In this document: one piece after another, positions 18,801 to 26,603 of the stretch
Numbering within the stretch: the first letter of the stretch is position 1
How the letters are laid out: every line of letters starts with the position of its first letter
Source: Streptococcus sp. CF8_St5-11
GTDB taxonomy: Bacteria; Bacillota; Bacilli; Lactobacillales; Streptococcaceae
Assembly: GCF_024295625.1 (NCBI RefSeq)
Contig: NZ_JANCOJ010000001.1
Coordinates: forward strand, 771,268 to 835,267
DNA: 64,000 bases
Reading direction: 5' to 3'
Made by a program: the position numbers and the translations under genes
Notes under the pieces: model-generated
What the model was told of the DNA's origin: nothing
The model's input: only the letters and a program-made list of their open reading frames with translations
Database searches by the model: none

Positions 18801-21800
18801 TCTCTGGAAGAGCTGGCAAAATGTTTCGATCTGTACTAATCCGTACAGGACGCACCTTGACAACCGTCTTTTCTTCAGGATTTGGTGTGATGGTAAAGCT
18901 GACTTCTCCCGTTTGTCCTTGGAAGTTGGCTTCTAAATGAACCAATCCTGCTTCTCGCAATTCCAAACCTTTATTGGTTGCGACGGCTTTTCCTTGGCTA
19001 CCAGCTCTTGTCTTCACATCGATTTGATCTGCTTTGAGACTTGCCTGGCTACCATCTTGGTAATGGGCAATGACTTCAAGTGGTACCGTTTGGTCTTCCT
19101 TGAGTTCCTGTCCTTCTGGCAGACGCAATTCTAGGCGCTGGATCTGCGGACTTTCTTCTTGGAATTGAACTACATAGGTCTGTACAGCTCCCGTATCCTT
19201 AGCAGTCACAAAAATTTGAGCCTTCAAACCATTTTCACGATTAGCTTGTAGGACCGTCACTTGAGCATTTTCTGCACTTGCTGTGACTTGACCTGGCTCT
19301 TGACCATAAGCGAGGGAACGGAAAATGGTATGGTTGCCACTACCAAATTTTGGAAGAGCTACTCCATCTAGCTGAACCGTTGGTTTCTTAGCCTTGGTTA
19401 CATCTCCTCCTGCAACCACTAGTGTCGCTTGGACCGTTTCCCCATTGCCTAGGAGTCCTGTCGCCTTCAAGCGTGCTCCCGGTGTAGACAATTGATCTTC
19501 TTGACCAGCTTCCAAGGTCCATTGATCGACCTCATAGTGGGCAGTGGTCCCATCAGTGAAGACTAATTGCACAGCCTTATCCACTGTTGCTAGATCTGCT
19601 CCCTGTGGGATTTGTTTGATGACTGGAAGGACTTGTTCCACGCCGATCACATCGACCAGAGCTTCGACCGTGCGTCCTTGAACATGACCTGTCACACGGA
19701 CTTGGCCAGCACGGCTATAGTCTGCCGCATCCCATTCAACAGCTTCTTCTTGGGCCTTGCCATCACTATAGACCACATTGACCTTACTTGGCAAGGTTGG
19801 TTTTTCTCCTAGATAAGCACTTTGTCGAACAGGTTCCACACCTAATACAGTGCGTTCTGCTTGGTCCTTCTTACCTGTAAAGAGGCTGACCTGGTCTGAT
19901 TGCAAGCGATCTGAGTCTGCATACAGAGTAAAGGCACCTGCCTGCTCAGTTGATTTGACAATCACAACCCCTTTGCCGTTAAAGGCTTTGCGTTGCCATG
20001 AGCCATCTTCCTGCGCTTTGTAGCGTTCACGGCTGGCTTGTTCCCCATTATCGACACCGACAATTTGGCCTTGTCCATGCAAATGGAAATGTACCAAATT
20101 ATTGGCAGTTGGTACGACACGACCTTCTTCATCGACGATTTCGTAGGTAATATAGGTCAAATCTTTGCCGTCCGCTGCAATCGCGTGTTCTTCTTTCAAC
20201 AAACGGACACCCGCAGGCTTGCCGGCTGTTTCGACTTGATCTTTCGCAATCACTTCTCCCGCTTCGTTGCGCGCAATAGCTTCTACTTTACCTGGTACAT
20301 AAGGGACCAACCACTCTAGATAGAGTTCATCCGGATTTGCCCCTTCTTGGTAGGTCCGGCCATCAGCTGTGGTCTTCTTGGTAAAGGTCTTGACTCCTTG
20401 TGATTCCCCATTGACAATCAATTCCACACTGTGGGCATTAGAGAAGGTCCGAACAGGAATCCGGCCTTCTTCGTCCATGACACGATTGGCTAATTCTGGA
20501 TTGTCCCAGTTCCAATGTGGCAAGAGATGGACCATCGGATGTTTCTCTGCCGATACCCATTGACTTTGGTAAAGGTAAAAATCATTCTTTGGAAGGCCGG
20601 CAGTATCCACGATACCGAAATAAGAACTTTTCACAGGTGTGTCATTTTGGTTGTGCCATGGTGTTGGCTCACCGATATAATCAGTACCGGTCCAGATAAA
20701 TTGTCCTGCATAACCGGCATGATCACGGTCAAAGGTCCAAGAGGCGGTTGCTGTCCGACCCCAACCAACCCGGTCATTGCCGTAGTCTGATTGTTCATAG
20801 TGGCGGTCTTCTTGGTTGCTGCCGACCCATTCTCTTTCAGGATGATAGTATGAGCCCCGTGTCCGCGTTGCAGAAGAGGTTTCCGAACCATAAATGAGCC
20901 AGTTTGGATGTTTGGCCCGTAAGCTTTCATAGTTGGCCTCTGAATAGTTAAATCCAACCGCATCGAGCTCTGCTGCTACCTTTTCATGGCCTCCTGAGCC
21001 ATCACCAAAGCGGAATTTATCAGCTCCCATGGTGACATAACGGGTTGCATCCACGTCCTTGATGGTCTTGACCAACCGACGAACAGTTGCGACAGATTTG
21101 TCTGAACCATCTGCTTCACCGACTTCGTTACCGATTGACCACATGACAATGGCTGGATTGTTCTTGCCCCGCTCTACCATGGTTCGTAGATCGTAATCGG
21201 ACCAAGTATCCCCCTTACGAGCTTCTGGGTGAGTGGCATCTTTTTCAAAGAAACGACCATAATCGTATTGTTTCTTACCACCATACCAGGTATCAAAGGC
21301 TTCTTCTTGGACCATCAAGCCCAACTCAGCAGCAATTTTTAAGGTTTGTTCACTGGCTGGGTTGTGGGTCGTCCGAATCGCATTGACCCCCATGTCTTTC
21401 ATCTGTTTGAGACGACGGTATTCAGCCTTGTAATTTTCCTCAGCTCCAAGAGCCCCGTGGTCATGGTGAAGGGATACTCCGTGGAATTTCGTCGCCACCC
21501 CATTGAGGAAGAAGCCACCTTCTGGCGTCCAGTTGAGATAGCGATAACCAAAGCGTTCCTTTTGCACATCGACCAACTGCGAATCCCGATAAACCCGCGT
21601 ATACAAGGTATAGAGAGCTGGATGATCCGTTTTCACATCCCAGAGGGTTGGTTTTTCAACATGGAGGGTTTGAGATAGATTGATCTCTTGACCTGCTAGA
21701 ACAGCTTGTGCTTCACTGCGCGTTTTTTCGCTCACCACTTGGCCATTTTGATCGACAATTTCATATTCCGCATAAATACTATGAGCTTGATCATCTTGGT

Positions 21801-22767
21801 TGACAATGCGGCTCTTCACCACTGTATCTACTGCCCCATTTTTCTGTTTTTCCAACTGAGGGGTCGTAATCGTTGTCCCATACTGCGCTAAATGAACCTT
21901 GTCCGTTACACTCAGCTTAACATCTCGGTAAATCCCACTACCAGAATACCAACGGCTACTTGGTTGTTGATTGACCACATGAACGGCGATGGTATTCTCG
22001 CTTCCATCCGCATTCAAATAAGGAGTAATATCATAAGAAAAGGCATTGTAGCCATTTGGATAATGACCAACGAATTGTCCGTTTACATAGACTTTGGAAT
22101 CCATATAAACCCCGCCAAATTCCAAGCGGACCTTCTTATCTAGATCCTTGTCGTCCAAACGGAAAGTCTTACGATACCAAGCATCCCCTCCGTTTAATTG
22201 TCCCCCTTCATTTTGAGCAGGAGAGTTGTGATCGAAATCAAAGAAAATAGACCAGTCATGAGGAAGATCTAATTTTTTCCAATCCTTGACATCCACTTGA
22301 CGCCCTTCTGCACCAGGAGCCGCATTTAATTTAAAATACCAATCTTTATTAAAATCACGTTCTCGATCTTGCACAATATCCTCCGCTACACGATTTTGAT
22401 CTGGAGCAGCTGTTGCTTCCGTTCCTGTAGCACGCTCAGATGAAGTAGAAACAGGCTGGCCTTCGCCTTGAGGCGCTGGCTTTTCCTCAGCTCTGGTAGG
22501 GGTGATGACAGCTGGAGCTTCTGAAACCCTTGCACCAGCTCCAGGAACTTCCGCTTCTGAATTTTCCGTCACAACACTTGGTGTCTCAATCGAAGTCGGT
22601 TCACTTTCGAGGGCTGGCTTTTCTTCCGCATGGACCCTTGAAAGACCCAAGGCAGAAAGCCCAATCACAACAGAACAAGCTCCAACTGAGAGCTTACGAA
22701 TACTAAAAACAGGACGCTTTTCAAAAAAAGACTTTCCCATAAAAACCTCCTCTAAAGACTTTCCCAT
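15886..22767 (-). CDS. bgaA: Wall-anchored beta-galactosidase, BgaA type (GH2)
   Basis: A 2293-residue exo-beta-galactosidase expected to cut terminal galactose from host glycans. YSIRK signal (FSIRKLSVGAC, 21-31). GH2 module about 135-950: sugar-binding and immunoglobulin-like domains, then a TIM barrel with acid/base Glu548 (SIGNEVG) and nucleophile Glu629 (YGSETSS), 81 residues apart. The C-terminal half has bacterial Ig-like (BIg_4) units, two related beta-sandwich modules (about 1470 and 1830), cadherin-like segments, a G5 domain, a Pro-Glu-Gln tract and LPNTG (2256-2260) with a wall-sorting tail. A second in-frame ATG at 22740 has an identical ribosome site, because 27 nt are duplicated at the start. 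Two cre sites near the promoter imply carbon catabolite repression. Confidence 0.95.
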   Translation of the reverse strand: MGKSLEEVFMGKSFFEKRPVFSIRKLSVGACSVVIGLSALGLSRVHAEEKPALESEPTSIETPSVVTENSEAEVPGAGARVSEAPAVITPTRAEEKPAPQGEGQPVSTSSERATGTEATAAPDQNRVAEDIVQDRERDFNKDWYFKLNAAPGAEGRQVDVKDWKKLDLPHDWSIFFDFDHNSPAQNEGGQLNGGDAWYRKTFRLDDKDLDKKVRLEFGGVYMDSKVYVNGQFVGHYPNGYNAFSYDITPYLNADGSENTIAVHVVNQQPSSRWYSGSGIYRDVKLSVTDKVHLAQYGTTITTPQLEKQKNGAVDTVVKSRIVNQDDQAHSIYAEYEIVDQNGQVVSEKTRSEAQAVLAGQEINLSQTLHVEKPTLWDVKTDHPALYTLYTRVYRDSQLVDVQKERFGYRYLNWTPEGGFFLNGVATKFHGVSLHHDHGALGAEENYKAEYRRLKQMKDMGVNAIRTTHNPASEQTLKIAAELGLMVQEEAFDTWYGGKKQYDYGRFFEKDATHPEARKGDTWSDYDLRTMVERGKNNPAIVMWSIGNEVGEADGSDKSVATVRRLVKTIKDVDATRYVTMGADKFRFGDGSGGHEKVAAELDAVGFNYSEANYESLRAKHPNWLIYGSETSSATRTRGSYYHPEREWVGSNQEDRHYEQSDYGNDRVGWGRTATASWTFDRDHAGYAGQFIWTGTDYIGEPTPWHNQNDTPVKSSYFGIVDTAGLPKNDFYLYQSQWVSAEKHPMVHLLPHWNWDNPELANRVMDEEGRIPVRTFSNAHSVELIVNGESQGVKTFTKKTTADGRTYQEGANPDELYLEWLVPYVPGKVEAIARNEAGEVIAKDQVETAGKPAGVRLLKEEHAIAADGKDLTYITYEIVDEEGRVVPTANNLVHFHLHGQGQIVGVDNGEQASRERYKAQEDGSWQRKAFNGKGVVIVKSTEQAGAFTLYADSDRLQSDQVSLFTGKKDQAERTVLGVEPVRQSAYLGEKPTLPSKVNVVYSDGKAQEEAVEWDAADYSRAGQVRVTGHVQGRTVEALVDVIGVEQVLPVIKQIPQGADLATVDKAVQLVFTDGTTAHYEVDQWTLEAGQEDQLSTPGARLKATGLLGNGETVQATLVVAGGDVTKAKKPTVQLDGVALPKFGSGNHTIFRSLAYGQEPGQVTASAENAQVTVLQANRENGLKAQIFVTAKDTGAVQTYVVQFQEESPQIQRLELRLPEGQELKEDQTVPLEVIAHYQDGSQASLKADQIDVKTRAGSQGKAVATNKGLELREAGLVHLEANFQGQTGEVSFTITPNPEEKTVVKVRPVRISTDRNILPALPETVLVEYDKGFPKEKRVTWDAVTADQVKDYHSFTVTGHVEGVEKEAQAQVTVEGIIAVEEVSTTTPVGEKPALPESVRTYHSNGKTYTAKVAWDAVDPQLLAKEGEVVLAGRVEGTDLPTRLHIRVSANTVKGANVAEQWTGSVLPLAFASDSNDADPVAKVNDKVISFTDAPANRWTNWGRNNAEDSVGILFGDSGILTKRAVDNLHVGFHEDHGVGAPSEYVIEYYTGEQIPTVPSNPNRVKDETDHPFNNPANWKEVSNLTVEEPVAAGKMNHFSFDKVDTYAVRIRMKTPEGKRGSSISEIQIFANKVAAEEKSQLTIRVNGDVLPGVNPSVTDYYIDARDRAYPQVEATASHHGLATVVPSVHEGEPIRVIHKAEDGTILQEYRLHLTSDAEKLKQAAPVAVEAGSRFVKIGQDLVLPSTVGVYFQGDTGYERKELTVDWKPLPADALSHEGSFTLEGKVIGYDLTAQLTVRVSEKTGENLSVNRDYNAEDTRAFASETNDLDPNQIDYIDYINDGGYNEYYRWTNWKREPDQTEVFAGLIFKKNGQVTERLVNKVAVDFFADQETGLPTKTVLERYIGPDFDVPDDYGNLKNLPDHPFNQASNWEEIPYSLDYDFEPGYISNLSFNETRTKAIRLRMVRNENLKGIGIIELSAYAPTEEARATTDVTIQVNGKDLEGFKPDVTDYHLEYEGDRPIVSAQGKNGTAVTVVDAKSANAPVLVKVVSEDGKVEKVYQLSLSAKAPTGSAIPEEGVKNLVHTKPELVIEPEEMDFERLERPNADLPKGEKRVVQEGQKGRKLRLVEVSQENGVESRKELDAFVELDPVAEITEVGTKEVLPDTPQPEPQPQPQPEPQPQPEPQPQPEPQPEPQPLPNLERPHVSEGPVAIATPQASLEVKAVRQEGIDAAGKEVEKETQTPAVSAAPVSEGRLPNTGTEESVASLVAGILAAGLASAVLDDQKKRANKAK
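16180..16269 (-). repeat. Pro-Glu/Pro-Gln tandem repeat in bgaA
   Basis: A run of short imperfect repeats of the type GGTTGTGGTTCT (plus strand) encodes alternating PQ and PE dipeptides just before the wall-anchor region. It is a wall-spanning linker and is prone to length variation. Confidence 0.75.
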
Positions 22768-22780
22768 AAAAACCTCCTCT
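22727..22780 (-). repeat. 27-bp tandem duplication of the bgaA ribosome site and start
   Basis: Positions 22727-22753 and 22754-22780 are identical. Each copy contains GAGGAGG, a 5-nt spacer and ATG followed by the codons for GKS. The two ATGs (22767, 22740) are nine codons apart and in frame, so the longer protein begins MGKSLEEVFMGKS. Confidence 0.92.
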
Positions 22781-22799
22781 TAGGATTAACTATTGAATT

Positions 22800-22813
22800 T
22801 GTAAGCGCTTTCT
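22800..22813 (-). promoter_or_regulatory. cre site 1 upstream of bgaA
   Basis: TGTAAGCGCTTTCT on the plus strand fits the catabolite-responsive element consensus TGWAARCGYTWNCW. It lies downstream of the bgaA -10, where bound CcpA would block elongation. Confidence 0.8.
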
Positions 22814-22819
22814 TATATC

Positions 22820-22833
22820 TGCGAACGCTTACA
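22820..22833 (-). promoter_or_regulatory. cre site 2 upstream of bgaA
   Basis: TGTAAGCGTTCGCA on the minus strand is a second good cre match, 6 nt from the first and in the opposite written orientation. Both are between the -10 and the start codons. Confidence 0.75.
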
Positions 22834-22848
22834 GAAAATCACATATTA

Positions 22849-22857
22849 ACTATACCA
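22849..22857 (-). promoter_or_regulatory. Extended -10 of bgaA
   Basis: TGGTATAGT on the minus strand (TATAGT at 22849-22854) just upstream of the two cre sites; no clear -35. Confidence 0.5.
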
Positions 22858-22942
22858 AAAAAATAGGAGGAATAGACCTCGATTTCGCTCCAACTATAGT
22901 TAGATTAAGAATTCCTTTAATTAGTGGAAATCTCCTACAAAC

Positions 22943-22976
22943 CAAAAAAATAGAAGCCCACGGCTTCTATTTTTTT
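22943..22976 (-). terminator. Terminator after dpr
   Basis: AAATAGAAGCC / GGCTTCTATTT stem with a 3-nt loop flanked by A- and T-runs, so it can work in both directions; it directly follows the dpr stop on the minus strand. Confidence 0.85.
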
Positions 22977-22982
22977 ATGATC

Positions 22983-23504
22983 TTATAATCCTGGTTCTTG
23001 ACCAAGTTCAGCAGCCACCATCCAAATGTTCTTTTCAAGTTCTGCTTTAGCCCCAACAAAGATATCGTTGGTTACATCGTCGCCTTCAGCATCGGTAACA
23101 TCCAAAGCTTTTTGGTAAAGGCCATCAAGGTAATGGAAGATTTCAAGAACACGTGTCAAGCTTTCTTCTACATTTTTTGTAAATGTTCCACGGCGTTCTT
23201 CAATATTGCTGTGTTCCAAAAATTCAGTCATGCTAGAATATGGCGCACCACCAAGAGTGATCAAGCGTTCGCTCACTTCATCTAAGGTTGCATCCAAGCT
23301 GTCCATGTATTCGTCCATTTTTGGATGCCAAACCATAAAGCCACGTCCACGCATGTACCAGTGTACTTGGTGAAGGGCAATGTGAGCGACGTAGAGGTCT
23401 GCTACCACTTGGTTCAAGATGGCTTTTGTTTCTGGAAGACTTTCTTTATTAGAAGGTGCAAAAGTTGCTACATCAGTAGCTGCTTCATGTTTCATAGTTG
23501 TCAT
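22983..23504 (-). CDS. dpr: Dps-like peroxide resistance protein Dpr
   Basis: A 173-residue ferritin-like protein forming a 12-mer that stores iron and protects catalase-negative streptococci from peroxide. The Dps signature HQVHWYMRGRGF and the downstream DEYMDSLDATLDE supply the inter-subunit ferroxidase ligands (His, Asp, Glu). The start at 23504 has AAGGAG about 8 nt upstream. A PerR/Fur-like box lies just upstream (23519-23533), fitting peroxide control. Monocistronic with a strong terminator. Confidence 0.95.
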   Translation of the reverse strand: MTTMKHEAATDVATFAPSNKESLPETKAILNQVVADLYVAHIALHQVHWYMRGRGFMVWHPKMDEYMDSLDATLDEVSERLITLGGAPYSSMTEFLEHSNIEERRGTFTKNVEESLTRVLEIFHYLDGLYQKALDVTDAEGDDVTNDIFVGAKAELEKNIWMVAAELGQEPGL

Positions 23505-23518
23505 ATCGTTTCTCCTTT

Positions 23519-23533
23519 TTATAATGATTCTAA
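23519..23533 (-). promoter_or_regulatory. PerR-like box of dpr
   Basis: TTATAATGATTCTAA differs from the PerR consensus TTATAATNATTATAA at two positions (one in the second half-site changes AT to CT order). It sits 15 nt upstream of the dpr start codon. Confidence 0.7.
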
Positions 23534-23615
23534 TTAACTATGTCTTTATTATATCCTTCCTCCATCAGAAAGTCAAGATAAAAGATTTAAAAAGATCATT
23601 CCAAAGTTGGAATAG

Positions 23616-23644
23616 TTGTCAATTGAAGGAAGATACGATAGAAT
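23616..23644 (+). promoter_or_regulatory. Promoter of the COG2426 gene
   Basis: TTGTCA (23616-23621) and TAGAAT (23639-23644) are separated by 17 nt. This puts transcription start near 23651 and decides the downstream start codon at 23673. Confidence 0.6.
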
Positions 23645-23672
23645 GAAGAAGACTAATCGAAAGGCACAACCA

Positions 23673-24143
23673 ATGAAATATATCCTTACCTTCCTGATCT
23701 CCATGGTTCCCCTCGTTGAATTGCGAGGAGCCATCCCTTTTGCCATTGCAAATGGTATTCCCTTATGGACAGCGCTCCTGATCGGAGTAATCGGAAATCT
23801 TCTCCCTGTCCCTCTGATCTTCTTCTTCGCCCGCCATATCCTCACCTGGGGGGCAAAAAAACCGATCATCGGAGGCTTTTTTAGCTGGTGTCTCAATAAG
23901 GGCCATAGAGGCGGACAAAAATTAGAAAAAGCCGCAGGAGACAAGGGAATCTTCTGGGCCTTATTGCTCTTTGTGGGAATCCCTCTTCCGGGAACTGGTG
24001 CCTGGACTGGTGCCCTTGCAGCTTCTATCCTTGACTGGGACTTCAAACGCAGTAGCCTCGCAGTCATGCTCGGAGTGATCCTAGCCGGCCTCATCATGGG
24101 GACCCTGTCCCTGCTTCTAGGAATCGATACCTTCGCACATTAA
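23673..24143 (+). CDS. Small polytopic membrane protein, COG2426 / Sm_multidrug_ex family
   Basis: A 156-residue membrane protein of the family labelled small multidrug export protein, whose transport role is not well established. Features: LVELRGAIPFAIANG near the N-terminus (about residues 14-28), a central GGFFSWCLNKGHRGG loop, and VGIPLPGTGAWTGALAA (about 110-126), the family signature. The start at 23673 (MKYILTF) is chosen because the promoter -10 overlaps the upstream in-frame ATG at 23643, and AAAGG lies 8 nt before 23673. Flanked by its own terminator. Confidence 0.8.
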   Translation: MKYILTFLISMVPLVELRGAIPFAIANGIPLWTALLIGVIGNLLPVPLIFFFARHILTWGAKKPIIGGFFSWCLNKGHRGGQKLEKAAGDKGIFWALLLFVGIPLPGTGAWTGALAASILDWDFKRSSLAVMLGVILAGLIMGTLSLLLGIDTFAH

Positions 24144-24150
24144 ACAAAAG

Positions 24151-24174
24151 ACTGAAGCAACGGCTTCAGTTTTT
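24151..24174 (+). terminator. Terminator after the COG2426 gene
   Basis: ACTGAAGC / GCTTCAGT stem followed by TTTTT. Confidence 0.8.
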
Positions 24175-24180
24175 GCATAC

Positions 24181-24212
24181 AAAAAAGAGGTTTCCTTCGA
24201 AACCTCTTTTTG
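24181..24212 (-). terminator. Terminator after tsf
   Basis: AAAAAGAGGTTTC / GAAACCTCTTTTT stem with CTTC loop. Symmetrical, so also usable from the plus strand; lies 8 nt after the tsf stop. Confidence 0.88.
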
Positions 24213-24219
24213 TTTATTC

Positions 24220-25260
24220 TTAGTTGTTAAGAGCTGCTGCCATTGTAGCTGCAACTTCTGCTTCAAAGTCATTTGAAGCTTTTTCAATACCTTCACCAAC
24301 TTCAAAACGAACGAATTCGATAACTGAAGCATTTACTGATTCAAGGTAAGCTTCAACTGTCTTGCTGTCATCCATGATGTAGACTTGTGCAAGAAGAGTG
24401 TAGGCTTGGTCAACTTTTGTGTTGTCCAAGAAGAAGCGATCCATTTTACCTGGGATGATTTTATCCCAGATTTTTTCTGGTTTACCTTCAGCTGCCAATT
24501 CAGCTTTGATATCTTCTTCAGCTTGAGCAACCACTTCGTCAGTCAATTGTGCTTTTGAACCGAATTTCAAGTGTGGAAGAGCTGGTTTACCAACCATTGC
24601 ACGGCTTTCGTTATCTTGGTCGATGACGTGGTTCAATTGTGCCAATTCATCTTTCACGAATTGTTCATCCAATTCTTTGTATGAAAGAACAGTTGGTTTC
24701 ATTGCAGCGATGTGCATTGAAATTTGTTTAGCAAGTGCTTCGTCTCCACCTTCGATCACAGAGATAACACCGATACGTCCACCGTTGTGTTGGTAAGCAC
24801 CGAAGTGTTGTGCATCTGTTTTTTCAAGCAAAGCAAAACGACGGAATGAAATTTTTTCACCGATTGTAGCTGTTGCAGATACGTATGCAGCTTCAAGAGT
24901 TTCGCCTGAAGGCATTGTCAAAGCAAGAGCTTCTTCGTTGTTAGCTGGTTTACCTTCAGCGATGACTTTCGCTGTTGCGTTTACCAATTCAACGAATTGA
25001 GCGTTTTTCGCAACGAAGTCAGTTTCAGCGTTTACTTCAACTACTGCTGCAACGTTACCATTGACATAAACACCAGTCAAACCTTCAGCGGCAACACGGT
25101 CAGCTTTCTTAGCTGCTTTAGCCATACCTTTTTCGCGAAGCAATTCGATCGCTTTTTCGATATCACCTTCAACTTCAACCAATGCCTTTTTAGCGTCCAT
25201 GACACCGGCACCAGATTTTTCACGCAATTCTTTTACAAGCTTAGCTGTAATTTCTGCCAT
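24220..25260 (-). CDS. tsf: Translation elongation factor Ts
   Basis: A 346-residue guanine-nucleotide exchange factor for EF-Tu. The N-terminal UBA-like domain ([18 protein letters not shown]) is followed by the TDFVAKN motif (about 80-86) that contacts EF-Tu, then duplicated core subdomains. It is the second gene of the rpsB-tsf operon, 82 nt downstream of rpsB, with a strong hairpin in the gap (25290-25318). Confidence 0.97.
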   Translation of the reverse strand: MAEITAKLVKELREKSGAGVMDAKKALVEVEGDIEKAIELLREKGMAKAAKKADRVAAEGLTGVYVNGNVAAVVEVNAETDFVAKNAQFVELVNATAKVIAEGKPANNEEALALTMPSGETLEAAYVSATATIGEKISFRRFALLEKTDAQHFGAYQHNGGRIGVISVIEGGDEALAKQISMHIAAMKPTVLSYKELDEQFVKDELAQLNHVIDQDNESRAMVGKPALPHLKFGSKAQLTDEVVAQAEEDIKAELAAEGKPEKIWDKIIPGKMDRFFLDNTKVDQAYTLLAQVYIMDDSKTVEAYLESVNASVIEFVRFEVGEGIEKASNDFEAEVAATMAAALNN

Positions 25261-25289
25261 TTTTGTTCTCCTATATTTTTTAATAAAAT

Positions 25290-25318
25290 AAGAGGGTCGG
25301 GCTGAGCCCTGCCCTCTT
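25290..25318 (-). other. Hairpin in the rpsB-tsf gap
   Basis: A GC-rich imperfect stem (AAGAGGG..GGGCT with AGCCC..CCCTCTT). On the minus strand it is followed by ATTTTATT, a weak T-run, so partial termination or processing between rpsB and tsf is plausible. Confidence 0.6.
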
Positions 25319-25342
25319 AGGTTCGTTACTTATTGAATGAAA

Positions 25343-26125
25343 TTAAGCGTTGTCGCCTTCTACAACTTCAACGATTTCTTCGATTGAATCAGCTTGACCT
25401 TCAGTAGCTGCCAATTCAGCTTCTACTGTAGCAACACTGTCTTCACCTTGACGTCCTTCGATAACAGCGTCAGCCATTTTCGCAGTGATCAATTTAACAG
25501 CGCGGATAGCGTCATCGTTCGCTGGGATGATAACATCGATATCATCTGGGTCAGTGTTTGTGTCGACCATCGCTACAACTGGGATACCCAATTTCTTAGC
25601 TTCTTTAACAGCGATTTGTTCTTTATGTGGATCCACAACGTACATTACGTCTGGGATACGAGGCATGTCTTCGATACCGCCCAAGAATTTTTCAAGACGA
25701 GCGCGTTGTTTGTTCAACAATGCAACTTCTTTCTTAGGAAGAACTTCAAAAGTTCCATCTTCTTCCATGCGTTTGATTTCTTTCAAACGAGCGATACGTT
25801 TTTGGATTGTTCCCCAGTTAGTAAGAGTTCCACCCAACCAACGGTGGTTGATGAAGTATTGACCTGCACGAACAGCTTCTTCTGCAACAGCATCAGCAGC
25901 TTGTTTTTTAGTACCTACGAACAAGATCACTGCATCGTTTGCAGCTGCATCACGCATGAAGTCGTATGCTTGGTCTGCATATTTTACAGTTTGTTGCAAG
26001 TCGATTACGTGGATTCCGTTACGTTCTGTGAAGATGTACTTAGCCATCTTAGGGTTCCAGCGACGAGTTTGGTGACCGAAGTGTACACCAGCCTCAAGAA
26101 GTTGTTTCATTGAAATTACTGCCAT
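25343..26125 (-). CDS. rpsB: 30S ribosomal protein S2
   Basis: A 260-residue S2 protein: N-terminal [19 protein letters not shown], the central coiled-coil region ([15 protein letters not shown]) and the [14 protein letters not shown] and [20 protein letters not shown] motifs are all typical; the acidic tail after residue 230 is lineage-specific. First gene of rpsB-tsf. A structured leader (26140-26240) and a consensus-like promoter (26248-26276) precede it. Confidence 0.98.
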   Translation of the reverse strand: MAVISMKQLLEAGVHFGHQTRRWNPKMAKYIFTERNGIHVIDLQQTVKYADQAYDFMRDAAANDAVILFVGTKKQAADAVAEEAVRAGQYFINHRWLGGTLTNWGTIQKRIARLKEIKRMEEDGTFEVLPKKEVALLNKQRARLEKFLGGIEDMPRIPDVMYVVDPHKEQIAVKEAKKLGIPVVAMVDTNTDPDDIDVIIPANDDAIRAVKLITAKMADAVIEGRQGEDSVATVEAELAATEGQADSIEEIVEVVEGDNA

Positions 26126-26139
26126 GAGTAGTTTCTCCT

Positions 26140-26240
26140 TTTTTGTTTTTTTCTCCTCTCTCAGACGTCAACTTGCAGCACGACCACAAGGGCAACGGTG
26201 CCACAATGGATCCGAGATGAGTATTTGCTGTCTTAGACAA
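26140..26240 (-). ncRNA. Probable rpsB leader (ribosomal protein autoregulatory RNA)
   Basis: The 120-nt untranslated leader of rpsB contains GGCACCGTTGCC, GTGGTCGTGC and other short complementary segments. Such leaders in lactic acid bacteria bind S2 and repress rpsB-tsf. The assignment rests on position and foldable GC-rich sequence only. Confidence 0.5.
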
Positions 26241-26247
26241 CTCTATA

Positions 26248-26276
26248 AGTATAGCAGAAATCACTAGAATTCGCAA
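26248..26276 (-). promoter_or_regulatory. rpsB promoter
   Basis: TTGCGA (26271-26276) and TATACT (26248-26253), 17 nt apart, with a TGC extension before the -10. Confidence 0.75.
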
Positions 26277-26348
26277 GCTATTTGAGAGATTTTTTCAATC
26301 CCTCCGATGAAATGGTTTTCTAAAGTTGTTTGACGTAAAAAGTTTTTC

Positions 26349-26377
26349 TTGACCTATCTTTATTTTTAGGTTACAAT
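26349..26377 (+). promoter_or_regulatory. tRNA-Cys promoter
   Basis: TTGACC (26349-26354), 17-nt spacer, TACAAT (26372-26377), ending 12 nt before the tRNA. Confidence 0.75.
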
Positions 26378-26389
26378 ATTATATGTTAT

Positions 26390-26460
26390 GGCGGTATAGC
26401 CAAGTGGTAAGGCACGGCTCTGCAAAAGCTTGATCGTCGGTTCAAATCCGTCTACCGCCT
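26390..26460 (+). tRNA. tRNA-Cys (GCA)
   Basis: A 71-nt cloverleaf: acceptor GGCGGTA pairs with TACCGCC (26453-26459), discriminator U. The D arm contains AGTGGTAAGGC, the anticodon loop reads CTGCAAA with anticodon GCA, and the T arm contains GGTTCAAATCC. CCA is not encoded. Own promoter and terminator. Confidence 0.95.
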
Positions 26461-26501
26461 TGATAATAAAATTTTTTATCATCTTTTATCTTTTAAAAAT
26501 T

Positions 26502-26524
26502 CCCCTAGCAATAGGGGGTTTTTT
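26502..26524 (+). terminator. Terminator after tRNA-Cys
   Basis: CCCCTA / TAGGGG stem with 4-nt loop followed by GTTTTTT. Confidence 0.8.
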
Positions 26525-26532
26525 GTTGCCAT

Positions 26533-26561
26533 TTGCTCCTTTCCTTGATTATTGATATAAT
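26533..26561 (+). promoter_or_regulatory. Promoter of the frameshifted lipoprotein gene
   Basis: TTGCTC (26533-26538), 17-nt spacer, TATAAT (26556-26561). Confidence 0.6.
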
Positions 26562-26603
26562 AAAACCTCGCCCGATCGGCGAAGCACATTAGAAATGGTA
26601 TTT

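Noticed and set aside
22691..22705. ComX cin-box-like TACGAATA
   Set aside because: It lies in the signal-peptide coding part of bgaA, where codon choice for SIRKLS gives it by chance; no gene start follows.
12040..22800. Many plus-strand open frames opposite the two glycosidase genes
   Set aside because: They are antisense shadows: no ribosome sites, no family motifs, and the minus-strand proteins are unambiguous.
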